A stretch of 64,000 nucleotides of DNA from the NCBI RefSeq assembly GCF_963678635.1, contig NC_087063.1, positions 59,156,759-59,220,758 on the forward strand, written 5' to 3'. Shown here piece after piece: positions 45,822 through 55,328 of this stretch. Every line of letters begins with the position of its first letter. The first letter of the stretch is position 1. A model generated the notes under the pieces. That model searched no databases, was not told where the DNA came from, and saw nothing but the letters and a program-made list of their open reading frames with translations. This DNA is from Symsagittifera roscoffensis (lineage: Eukaryota > Xenacoelomorpha > Acoela > Convolutidae). The position numbers were made by a program, and so were the translations under genes.

Positions 45822-46092
45822 GGAGTTTGACATTTCCTGAGCGACTGCCTCAGACCTTACCACGGAACTTGACTAAGTACAAGGGATCGGCTCACTGGCT
45901 GCTCAACTTCGAAGCGGTCAAGTTTGCACTTGAACAACCTATAGCGCAGGCCTTGAATGCATCTTTGACTCCTTATTTTGCAACAGAAGAATCCTTCTTT
46001 CAAATTCTCAACTTCAACCCACAGGTCAATTTTCCTGGCGGATGGCGTAAAAATGTTTCCGATGAGTCCTACAGTGACCCCGGCATCAGCAG
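45822..46092 (+). CDS. GT14 glycosyltransferase, exon 3
   Basis: 271 bases encoding SLTFPERLPQTLPRNLTKYK, then GSAHWLLNFEAVKFALEQPI, then YFATEESFFQILNFNPQV, and ending DPGISR. 'KGSAHW...V.FAL' matches the acceptor-side 'F.GSA....S..FV' region of GT14 enzymes. The Glu in TEESFF lies where the family's catalytic Glu sits (PDE.. in vertebrate members). It ends AGCAG|GTAGAA in phase 2 and joins exon 4 in frame. Only this copy is whole: the first 55 bases also occur at the end of U1, U2 and U3. Confidence 0.85.
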
Positions 46093-46468
46093 GTAGAACG
46101 ACAATTTACCCTTGACAATTTGCGTTTTTGTAACCCTAAAGTTCTTTTTAACCCAAGAGAATATATTTCAAAAACTAATCGATCTTATGTGATCGATGCT
46201 TTTTTTCGTTAATACTTCGACAGAATACGATTGAGGTTATATTCAAAGGGGGATATGATCATAGCACGGGGAACTAGTTCTTGAGATGTAGTCGACTTTT
46301 TTTGAAGCCGAACACCGAGGTCAACTAAAAACTTAATCTTCCTTTTTGCCTAAGCTAAATTTTGGAAACGCCATGCCTTACTTTCTGATCTTGAGTACAG
46401 TTTTTGAAAGGTTTCTCAGCGACAAAGGACAATATTTGAAGCTTTTAACCACATTTTGTTACTTATAG
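46093..46468 (+). other. Intron 3 of the GT14 gene
   Basis: 376 bases, GTAGAA...ACTTATAG. No other content was seen. Confidence 0.7.
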
Positions 46469-46787
46469 GGTAGATTGTCGTTTATTAAACCATAGACATA
46501 AAGAATGGCTGACACATTCATATAATTGCGCAAGCGGTCGAAAACAAAGAAATTTATGCATGCTTGGTATAAATCAAGTTCCCGTTTTGACTCGGAAGTC
46601 TTACGGACGCAAATTGGTGGCCAACAAATTTCCATGGAATTTCCAGCCTCTGGCTTGGGACTGTATGGTTGTATGGCATATGCAACGAGTTCTGAATGAG
46701 TTTGAAACTGGAAAAATTGCTCACGATTTCAAGTATATAATCGAAAATCACTATTTTAAATCTGCAAGAAAAGTTGTTGGATTTTAG
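46469..46787 (+). CDS. GT14 glycosyltransferase, exon 4 and stop
   Basis: Encodes VDCRLLNHRHKEWLTHSYNC, then ASGRKQRNLCMLGINQVPVL, then NKFPWNFQPLAWDCMVVWHM and a C-terminal helix. This is the family's C-terminal block, with 'C..G...R.(I/L)C..G...(L/V)P.L' and 'NKF.....P.A..C'. The Cys residues are those that form conserved disulfides in GT14 enzymes. Stop TAG at 46785-46787. With exons of 531, 310, 271 and 319 bases the model totals 1431 bases, 476 residues, the normal size for a GT14 enzyme. Confidence 0.85.
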
Positions 46788-47450
46788 TTTTCGTAACTAT
46801 TCTGTTTCTCAGTTCTTGTTTCAAACGCGTGTGAAAAGCGTGTATTATGAATGCCTCATATTGTTGTCAATTTCAAATCTTTAAATTTTGGTATTGCTCC
46901 GACCATTGGAAATGGGGAGGGACCTTGTATTCCGGTGCGTTTCAGTATTTTTTTGCTTTCCAAAAAGTGTCCCCAGTGTCGAGAAAAACCTGTTCAAAAT
47001 TTTTGATTTTTTGTTTTATTTCGAGCGAATAAAGCAAGCGAGCAGGCTTACAAGCTAAAAAATTTGCTTACTTAATTTGAAAAAAAAATCTAAACCGTAG
47101 TTCTCTAAATGCTATGGTCGAAACATTCTGTGCTACTTGCACAGCAACCGGCTATCTTTGTTTTAATTTCCTAATACATAATTTTATGCCTGCGCTCAAA
47201 ACCCAAAAATTTGCTGGCAACTGGCAGATGTCACAATCCCTGACTAGTGCTACAATATCTTCATCAATCCCGATTTTCCATCTGGTATAGTAACAAAGAA
47301 AAAAATTAGAATCAGACAAAAATGTGCAATTTTCGTAAAAATTTACCCGGTTCAGGGAAAGTCCTGTTCCCTTTTCAAAAAAAATCGATAATTTTTTTTG
47401 TAGATCCTCGAATTAGATTTTTAAAATCAAATTGCTTCGCTATTCATTAG
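46788..47450 (+). other. 3' flank of the GT14 gene
   Basis: Non-coding. AATAAA at 47028-47033, about 240 bases after the stop, is the likely polyadenylation signal. The segment to about 46965 was copied to 48353-48582. Confidence 0.55.
47028..47033 (+). promoter_or_regulatory. Candidate polyadenylation signal AATAAA
   Basis: AATAAA about 240 bases downstream of the GT14 stop codon, a plausible distance for a worm gene. Confidence 0.45.
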
Positions 47451-47458
47451 CTTCGCGC

Positions 47459-47892
47459 CAGGGGCGGGGGGCGGACGCTTCCCCCTTCCTCAGGGATTCG
47501 ATCCCCTGCCGACCCAAAGGGTCCCCCCTTTAATACTTTTAAGAAATCCAGTTTTGGCCGACCAACCTTAAAGTTTTTCTAAAGACGCTTTTGGCGGCAA
47601 TATATACTAATTTTGCTGAGGGGGGGGGGGGGCGCCGAAAAAACGCAATTTTTTGGTCAAAATTTTCCAAAAAGTGCCTAAAAACGCCTGTTTTGGCCTA
47701 TTTTTTTCAAAATTTTGGCTGCGGCGCAGAAAATTTGGCCAAAATAGGGACAAAACAGTGCTTTGGGAGTGCTCGAAAAATCAATTTGGTCGACCTAAAA
47801 AAAAGGTCGACAAAATTTTCAATTTTCGAATTTTTTTTGAAAATCCGAACGTCCCCCCCCCCCCCCTCGAGAAAATCCTAGATCCGCCCCTG
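47459..47892. mobile_element. hAT-like MITE, copy 1, with 8-bp target duplication
   Basis: 434 bases beginning CAGGGGCGG and ending CCGCCCCTG, so the ends are inverted repeats. CTTCGCGC stands directly on both sides (47451-47458 and 47893-47900), an exact 8-bp target duplication. An 8-bp duplication and CAGGGGCGG ends are typical of hAT transposons. The inside has G-runs and C-runs and no transposase frame, so it is a non-autonomous element. The internal phrase CCTGCCGACCCAAAG occurs in reverse in the copy at 53347. Confidence 0.9.
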
Positions 47893-47988
47893 CTTCGCGC
47901 TAATCATTTTTCAAATTTTGAACCTCAGTCTTTGTATTATCCTTTAGTCTCAGTAAAACTGACATCGAAAAAAAAATGTTGAAGGGTT

Positions 47989-48164
47989 ATAAAGTGAGAT
48001 CAATTCTTTCCAATCAGAACGAAAGTCTGCCTGCTTAAAAAATTTACAAATATCTAACGGAAATGTGATTGATAATAATTTATCTTATTTGCATTAGATA
48101 TTTGTAAAGTTTTTAAACTGACAGACTTTCCTTTTGATTGGAAAGAATCAATTTCATTTTATAG
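47989..48164. mobile_element. Fold-back (palindromic) element
   Basis: About 175 bases whose two halves are reverse complements with mismatches. GATCAATTCTTTCCAATCAG and AAAGTCTG on the left pair with CAGACTTT and GATTGGAAAGAATCAATT on the right, and ACAAATATCTAA pairs with TTAGATATTTGT near the loop. It has no coding capacity and is a typical fold-back MITE. TATAA occurs at both edges and may be the target duplication. Confidence 0.75.
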
Positions 48165-48352
48165 TCTTAATGAGTCCTATGCCTTTTAATGATTAGTCGA
48201 AGAAGGTATCAAAGTTTGAAGCCCTGAAGCAAGTAAAATAGTTGGATGGTTAGTATCTGGTTGCAATTAAAACAACGGATCAGTTGACCACAATTTTCAA
48301 TGCTGTACTAAAATCTACGGAAGACATTGTAATCGTACCTGTTAGGGGCCAA

Positions 48353-48582
48353 TGATTTCAAGTATAGAATCGAAAATCACTATTTTAAATCTTCGAGAAA
48401 AAATCCCAGATATTTTAGTTTTCATAACTATTGTTTCTCAATTCGTGTTTCAAACACGTGTGAAAAGTGTGTATGATGAATACCTCATAATTTTTTCAAT
48501 GTTAAATAGTTAATTTTTTTTATTGTTCCGACCTGGGGAGGATTTTGTATTCGGGTGTGTTAAGGTTTTTTTTTGCTTTTTG
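48353..48582 (+). pseudogene. Duplicated scrap of GT14 exon 4 end and 3' flank
   Basis: Matches 46725-46965 with moderate divergence. Both contain ATTTCAAGTATA.AATCGAAA, CACTATTTTAAATCT, TTTCAAAC.CGTGTGAAAA and a GGGGAGG...TTGTATTC stretch. It holds only the last 20 or so codons of exon 4 and downstream DNA. A local duplication, older than the MITE-free state of either copy can tell. Confidence 0.8.
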
Positions 48583-48658
48583 TTTTCTACAGAAAATCAT
48601 GTACCACAGATAATGATCGGACTGGGTTGAATGATATATCATACTAAAGCCCTTTCAG

Positions 48659-48786
48659 TCGTGATTCGAACCACACTAAAAATTTTCCGATTGAAGTTCC
48701 CAGTGAACCTTATTTGATGCCTGCTGCTGAACAGCTTTGTGTGGACAACAATTCAGTGCCGATGCCACTACTTCTATCTGCTGTTG
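48659..48786 (+). other. Possible isolated coding exon
   Basis: A 128-base open stretch lies between a CCTTTCAG acceptor and a GTTG|GTAATC donor. It encodes RDSNHTKNFPIEVPSEPYLM and MPAAEQLCVDNNSVPMPLLL. The varied composition and neat splice edges look like a real exon, now or formerly. No family was recognised and no partner exon was found nearby. Confidence 0.3.
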
Positions 48787-50086
48787 GTAATCAAATCTAG
48801 CCAAATATTTAAGGCATAATGTATAGCGCCATATATTTCACCTTCGAAATTATTCCCAACATTTTAAGCATGTCTCGACTCATAGCTAATTGAGCGAGTA
48901 CCGTGCAAACATCCGACACTTTTTATGAAGCAGGGCACAAATATTGCTACCGTTTGCTTGAGAGATGCTGTATCGGCCAAAAAAATAGTGACCGCCGCGG
49001 TGGTCCCGGCAACGCGTTGCGAGCTAGCCGAAAGAAATTAACACTATAGGAAAATTGATTCGTTTATATTTGAAAAGCGGCGATGCGCACCCACTGACAA
49101 CCTTTAACTGAGAGTCGGATGAATTGAAATCGGTTAATTGAGTTGTCTTGTGCTTGAAATTATTGCGTCATATTATTAGGTAAATATTAAACAAGACTGC
49201 TCGTATCAGGGCGAAGCCCTGAAAGTTCCGACTGCCAATTAACGTTTATGGAGCAGTAATAACATAAACAACATAAATAAATTAAATGAAATAAAATAAA
49301 ATGAAAACTTGTTTTCTAAAATTTGAAAATTTTTCTATGAAAATCATCCCCCCACACGCCATATAAAGTACAAAACAATAGTTTTTGCGCCTTGTAACAA
49401 ATCAATTATGGTAAATAAGCTTCTTTCAACCAATTTGGAACGATTTCTAAGACGGATTATATCTCCGCTTATTACGCGTCAATAGCGCGAATTATATCGC
49501 GCGTTAATTGTCCCAAATTGGTCAAAATGGCTAAAACGGCAATCTTTAAACCCTCATAACTTTACGAAAAATAATCACAGGTGAAATATCTTTTCAAATT
49601 TAAGCTCAGGACAACAATAGCTTTCGAATGATATAAAAAAGTTCCGTCAAAAATTGCTAGTTAAAAAGTCGAAATTTGTCTGAAGAAAAAACCCACCCTG
49701 AGCACATATACTCCGTTACTTTCGTATCGAAAGTCGGAACAATAATTTTGGATGTTTGAACTGGGCGCAAACATCCGATATGTCAATTATCCGAAAAACC
49801 AAAAAATGCTGCATATATCCGAAAACCAGCTTTTCTAAGGCAAACATCCGACGTTTTTCGATTTTCAAGTACAAACCGCGGCAAATTTACAATTTGCCCA
49901 ACACTTAATCAATATGAACATTTATCAAGAACCCCAATGCTAAATGCTAAATTTGAAGTGATAGGAATTAAATGCATTAACACGCAATTACTTTAGAAAT
50001 CAGTTGTTTGCTATTTCGGAAACGGCTAAATGAACTCTCTCTTGTTTTAGAAATTCTTACGTCATTTTAATACGTAATTATTATAT
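48787..50086. other. Intergenic DNA with 'AACATCCGA' motifs
   Basis: No gene was seen. GCAAACATCCGA words occur at about 48903, 49767 and 49844, and CCGATATGTCAATTATCCG near 49775. The inverted version (CGGATGTTTGACATA) occurs several times at 52433-52520, on the far side of the MULE, so these may be the ends of an older element into which the MULE jumped. A compact palindrome, GCGCGAATTATATCGCGCG, lies near 49480-49500. Confidence 0.4.
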
Positions 50087-50094
50087 AAGTTCGG

Positions 50095-52426
50095 GGCGCA
50101 GAGACAATTCAGCCACAAACAATTCAGCCGATTTAAAATACAGACAATTCAGCCAAAAAAACTCAGACAATTCAGCCAAAGACAATTCGGCCGATTTAGA
50201 TTAAAGAGACAAGATAAAAGGAAACAATAAAACTTTTCTAATTTGATTAGAGTCAGAAGGCTTTCAACAGTTTACCAAAGAAATGTAAAACATCAAATAA
50301 CAAAATTCGAAGATCAAAACAAACTTGCTATGCATAAAGTTTTACGAAATATGTACATTGAAGGTACACAGTTTTAAATACTTCTGTATACCGTCTCGAT
50401 TGTAGTTTTTTGCGTTTTGAACGAGTTTATCATTTGCTATTGAATACTTTGGCTTCTGTTTTCTGATAATATCACCGGACATCAGTCTCTCTACATTAAT
50501 TTCGGCGTTTTTTTGCTCATCTTGGAATCGTGTGATCAACTTGGGGAGGGCTGGATGCTTTGTCGATACGAACTTATTGAAGCTGCCATTCCATGCCTCC
50601 AACGCATTGTTCGTACGAGGTTCTCCGCTGAGCACCCGATTGAAAACGTTCCAATCGGCAATGTCAAACTTTGGTTTGACGCGTCTATTTCCTCGACAAG
50701 CACCAATATAGGTGTCTTCGAAGTAGTCTGATAGACTCTGGAATTCCTCTGAGGGATCCTCTTTTCGGAGCGCCTCAAAAGCGAAAATAACGTCGTCAAT
50801 GGGAACGAATGCCAAGCAAATCATTTTTTTGACATTCAGTCGAAACTCATCATCGTCCATTTACTTGCGCAAAAAACCAAATTTTTGTACATTGCGCCAT
50901 ACTGCTTGGCCCAGGTGGAAGAAACAGAATTGAATTTCTGTATCAGGCTGCATTTTTTTATGGCGTTGCGAACAGCGGCTTCAAAGTCAATGACTACTTT
51001 TTTTTTCCAAATTGCTCTAAGCAGCCAAAAAGTTTTTCGTGTCATGCGTCTTATTGGGCAGCAAAGCATACACCAAGGGTATAACTGCGTTTTCGATTAC
51101 ACCATGAATATTATAAACTTGGTAAAAGACGTCTGGTGCCACTGAAAACGTTCCATCGCAATGACAGATTTCCGACTGAGAAAGCAAATCAAGCGCTGGT
51201 AGTGTTGCAAAAACTAAAACTCGACTGTCCGACTTACCAGAATCAAAATACAGGAACGTATCACCGCTGTGTCTGAGTTTGAGAGGTCCAGGAATTTTGT
51301 CGACGCTCTCAAGGTTTTTTGGTTTTGGCATTGTTTCCAAAGCTTGCTGCCTGATTCGGTTTATACTTCGAAAGGATGTTGAGTAACTCGGTATTGTGGG
51401 CGCTGCATAAAGAGGCAGGTCAGTTTGGGCGTTGAAAACAATCTGTCGGGGAGCGTTACCGGTGTTTGCGGCTTTTCTCGAACTTCATTAGCAAATTTAT
51501 TGGCTTGAATTTTTGAGGGGCTCGGTAAATGAGCGTGCTCGGTTTTTAAGGTAAATTCTTGCTGTTCGTCCAAATAACCCACTGCTCTACAATTTCCAAA
51601 TGTACATTGCCATTTAATGAGACCGTTCTTAAGTTGGTTTTTTTCAAGGTATCTATAACCGTCGAGACAAAGATGTTTTTTTCCGCGTTCAGATATTACG
51701 AATTCCATTTTACGTCAACTTTTGCTAAAAGTGAATGAATGAGAATGATTCGGATACTAATCAACCAGTTGTTCAAGCTACTTACTAATGAAAATTAATC
51801 AATGTTAATTGTGTCAATGGACCGTTTAACTGCAAAAAGTAGGCGCTAAACGCGGTACTGGTTTCTGGTTGGTCAATATTTTAATCGCAATTAGTTTATC
51901 TTTTAAAAAAGTTTAAGTATCAAATTAGTTTCAACAACTACCCAAATTACCTGATAGGCGGTTGCACCCTGCCCCGCCTAAGGCATGATAAGAATATCAG
52001 CGTAACTGTGTGGCCAGTACGTGGTAGGGGTGGTCAGCCCTTTAACTGATATCCCTTTTGACCGCCTGTAAATTCCCAATTTCGGGTCTGCTTTCGTGTA
52101 AATTGAATAACTTTTAAGTATTGCGCAGTTTTTTGTAGAGTTCGATTTTTGCTTAACTGTTATTTCAAAATGTATATAGTTTTATTATGCTTAGGCATTT
52201 TTGGTTCTGTTTATTTTAATTGTTTTATGTGCATTTGAAAGGAATTACTTATAAGTCGTCTAATGAAAGCTTTGATGTTTTGCCGCATGTGAAAAGTTTT
52301 TGCGCGTACGTTTCAAAACTTCAAAACTGTCTGAATAGTCTTTGGCCGAATTGTCTCACTCATTTTGACTGAATTGTCCGAATTTGAAATTGGCTGAACT
52401 GTCTGTGGCCGAATTGTCTGAACGCG
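50095..52426 (-). mobile_element. MULE (Mutator-like) DNA transposon with FLYWCH transposase
   Basis: 2332 bases bounded by inverted ends of about 100 bases built from repeats of GACAATTC(A/G)GCC (left 50102-50195; right 52340-52420 as GGCCGAATTGTC). AAGTTCGG flanks both sides (50087-50094 and 52427-52434). MULEs make 8-11 bp duplications, so this fits. The transposase lies inside on the minus strand. Confidence 0.85.
50342..51708 (-). pseudogene. MULE transposase with N-terminal FLYWCH zinc finger, frame-broken
   Basis: The start ATG 51708 opens a FLYWCH-type zinc finger: LCLDGYRYLEKNQLKNGLIK, then W.C..GNCRAVGYLD and TLKTEHAHLPSP (Cys-x-Cys and His residues that would bind zinc). The frame is lost near 51420 and regained as SFRSINRIRQQALETMPKPK. 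The MULE catalytic domain follows: HCDGTFSVAP with the first catalytic Asp (about 51157), then VIDFEAAVRNAIKKC with the second (after a further frame change near 51010). After a stop near 50863 comes DDEFRLNVKKMICLAFVPID and the C-terminal part with RTNNALEAWN. Three breaks make it a recent pseudogene. It would act as DNA transposase in the nucleus. Confidence 0.85.
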
Positions 52427-52434
52427 AAGTTCGG

Positions 52435-53338
52435 ATGTTTGACATAGTGGATGTTTGACATATCGGATAATTGCACCGGACCCGTTTGAATTAACGGATG
52501 TTTGACATATTGGATGTTTATCCTAGTCTCAATTGAGCATTTCAAGCAATTCAACCAATGAACTTTTAAACAATAACTGAGTGCACTGAAGAAAAATTAG
52601 AAACTGTTGGTTAAAGTATGAGAGCACCCTTGTATCTTGTATATGATTTCATACTCTTGGGCCTTCAAAGAAAGTGAGAAATACATATGCCCGGGGTGAT
52701 TTTTTATTCAGACCAGTTTTAGTAAAGTTGACTGCGTATGGTCATCGATCCGATGTCTGGTGATTGCCAAGCAACTATGGTTGCACTTGACTAAAATACC
52801 TCTTTGCTGCTCGAAAATTTCTTCAATAGTTTGTTTTAATATAAGAATTTTTATGCGTGGTAAGTTATCCGTACTCATAATTGTAGCAAATTGAATTGAG
52901 GCAAGCTAATTGGTCTTAATAATTGTTCCGGCTTTTGAGTGAAACGGAATTTTCATGCTTGGTTTGGGTTTGTTTTTAATCAGTTAATTTTTGGCAATCG
53001 AAATAATAAATTTTAAAAAAATTTTTGTACCACTTTGAAGATATTGACTCTTTCAAATCAGTTTCAAAAGATATTTTAGAAGCGATCATTTTTTGCAAAG
53101 TTATGGTAGTTTAAAAATTGCCAATTTGGCTATGATCTGAACTAATTTAAGCACCTTTTGAAGACTTTATTCAAAATGCTGGAAGCGTAACACTAATTAT
53201 TGTTGCATGCCGATTTATTCCGCATAACAAAATCGTTCCAAACTTAATTAAGACTATCTAATTGGTCGCTATTTTTTTATACGACTAAAATTTTCTCAAT
53301 TGAGCTTCGATTGATATTGTCCGAAATTTGATTGATTT
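52435..53338. other. Intergenic DNA right of the MULE
   Basis: Begins with inverted 'GGATGTTTGACATA' motifs (52433-52520) that mirror those left of the MULE. The rest is AT-rich with no gene, repeat or RNA recognised. Confidence 0.4.
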
Positions 53339-53346
53339 CTTCTCCA

Positions 53347-53614
53347 CAGGGAGGATCTAGGATTATCTCGAGCGTGCGGATTTTCAAAAATTTTGTCGGC
53401 CTTTTTTGGACTAAATTGATTTTCCGAGCACTCACAAAGCATTGAAAAGACGTCGTTTTGGTCAAATTTTCGGTGCCACTTAGACAAGTTTTTGGATCCG
53501 TAAACGGAAAGTGGATATCTCAAAATAGTACAAAGGGGGATCTTTGGGTCGGCAGGGGGTCAAATCCCTGAGAGAAAAAGGCGTCCAGCCCCCGACCCCC
53601 TAAATCCGCCCTTG
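53347..53614. mobile_element. hAT-like MITE, copy 2, inverted, with 8-bp target duplication
   Basis: 268 bases, from CAGGGAGGATCTAGGATT to AAATCCGCCCTTG. CTTCTCCA is repeated exactly on both sides (53339-53346 and 53615-53622). It is the same family as 47459-47892 but in the opposite orientation and shorter; the phrase CTTTGGGTCGGCAGGGGGTC here is the complement of a phrase in copy 1. No coding sequence. Confidence 0.9.
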
Positions 53615-53622
53615 CTTCTCCA

Positions 53623-55328
53623 AAAACTATTCGATTTGGATTGAGGGGCAGTCGGAGGAACATTCAGGGCTTTTACCTGTAAGTAGTAGATGTTGGAGCT
53701 GATCAGGGTGGTGGTGGGAGACCCCAATGTTTTAAGATAGGGAATAGAACATCAGGTCTCCGAGCTATGTATTAACATTGGGTATAGAGTTTACAATATA
53801 ATAAAGATACGGAATAGAATTAGTAAGGTTTCATGGTTTGTGTGATGGTAAGAAAACGGTAAGAAAAACAAAATCTTTTTGGAATTTGTGTAGAAATTTC
53901 TAATTTTTTCGCAAAAAATTCGGCGCGCGTTATCTAATTGTTGAATATCAATGGTTAATTACGTATAGGTTGTGAGACGATGTTGTTTGGCACATGGTAG
54001 GTCAATGGTAAGAGATTCCAAAATTGAGCTTTTTGATCAAAAATTTTTCAAAAAATTTCAAAACACGATAAGACTTGGTATAGTTCGATCTATTAACTAT
54101 TTTACTAGATGACTTCACTACTTAAAACAGTGCTCTATTTAACTGAAACTCTGGCAATACCTACTGAAACTTCAAAAAAAGTCAAATTTTTGGAAAAAAT
54201 TTGCAAAATTTAGAGTTTTTGAAAAAATTTACGAAGTTTTAAAGTTTTTGGAAAAAATTGCAAAAAAATGTTATTATTTTTTCAAAAATTGCAGAAATTG
54301 TTTTTGCTGCTTCTGATCTAATTGAAAAAATAAACTTATGTGCGGAGTTTAAAATTAAACTCAATACGTATTTTATTTGGAATCATGTTGAGATTAAAAA
54401 TATGGGTTTTTCCGTAGTTTTCTCTCAAAATTTTGAAATACAATAAATTTTCCCCAATTTGAGCTAAGCAGCGGATTACATAATGCTCTGAACACTAAAA
54501 AAACCCTTATTACCTGAATCAAGATTGAAATTTCCGACTTCTCGAGATAATGAAATAAATCGTAATTTTCAACAAAATAAAAAATAATTTATCAAATCTA
54601 TCCAAAATTTTCCAGTTGTATTTTTTTGTTTGTGTAATTAACTCGATTTTTGTCCAGTTCAGGAAAAATATATCTATGAATCTTAGTTCAAATAAACAAT
54701 AAGAAAAATATTCAAAGGAATTTCTAGGTCAAACACCATGATTCATCTCCTCAGTTTTTTCTCAATGATTAACCCAAAACTGTAACAAATTTACATTTTC
54801 CGAGAAATTTTTCACGTTAGAAATACTAAATTTTAGATCAATGATGAAAAACGAACAGTTTTGACTGCTAAAAATGACTAAAATTAGGGTAATTTTTTAC
54901 TAAAAGTTTAATAATTATTGGATGAGTTTCAACAAAATCTTCTTCATATCTGAGGATTATCACTGTTGCTTCTACAACATAGTTTTCTGGAGTTTTCCGT
55001 AGAAACATTTTATGATTTAAGATTGTTCTTGCTTTCTGCTTAACCCACGTTTTCACTATTGAAGTCAATTTTGAGGAGGAATTTAGGAATAATTGAATAA
55101 ACAATTTCCTAGCAGAGATAAAATTAGAACTGATAATCTCTGATTATAACAATGTAAGTTGTACACGTTTTCCTTTGGTTCCCTTGTTCAGATGCTGCAG
55201 TAATTATTTAAGCAAAGGTTCAATTTTTGAGATCATTAATCATTACTTTTCTTGCAGTATATTTATTAAACCGCCTTTTATTCTTGCTTTTTTACTCTTG
55301 AAAAATTCTGTAGTTATGTCTAACTTTT
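53623..55328. other. Gene-free, AT-rich DNA
   Basis: No believable gene. From 54170 to 54280 a simple-sequence stretch repeats units like 'TTTTTGAAAAAATTTGCAAAATTT'. Short frames elsewhere (54258-54446, 54868-55104) have no recognisable content. Confidence 0.4.

Larger units (their letters stand above)
34798..45876. repeat. Amplified unit U4, with internal 2.1-kb duplication
   Basis: 11079 bases. The partial LTR (34798-34963, containing an A-run of about 20) is followed by element B, in which the segment from RNase H to gag appears twice. The right LTR, intron 1 end, exon 2 and intron 2 follow, and this unit alone continues into the genuine exon 3. It marks the original downstream end of the amplified locus. 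Confidence 0.9.

Noticed and set aside
47591-47982. Plus-strand frames across the hAT-like MITE
   Set aside because: They arise from G-runs and C-runs of the MITE and extend past its edge; they do not resemble any protein.
50513-51145. Plus-strand frames at 50513-50731 and 50885-51145
   Set aside because: They are complementary to the MULE transposase coding strand.
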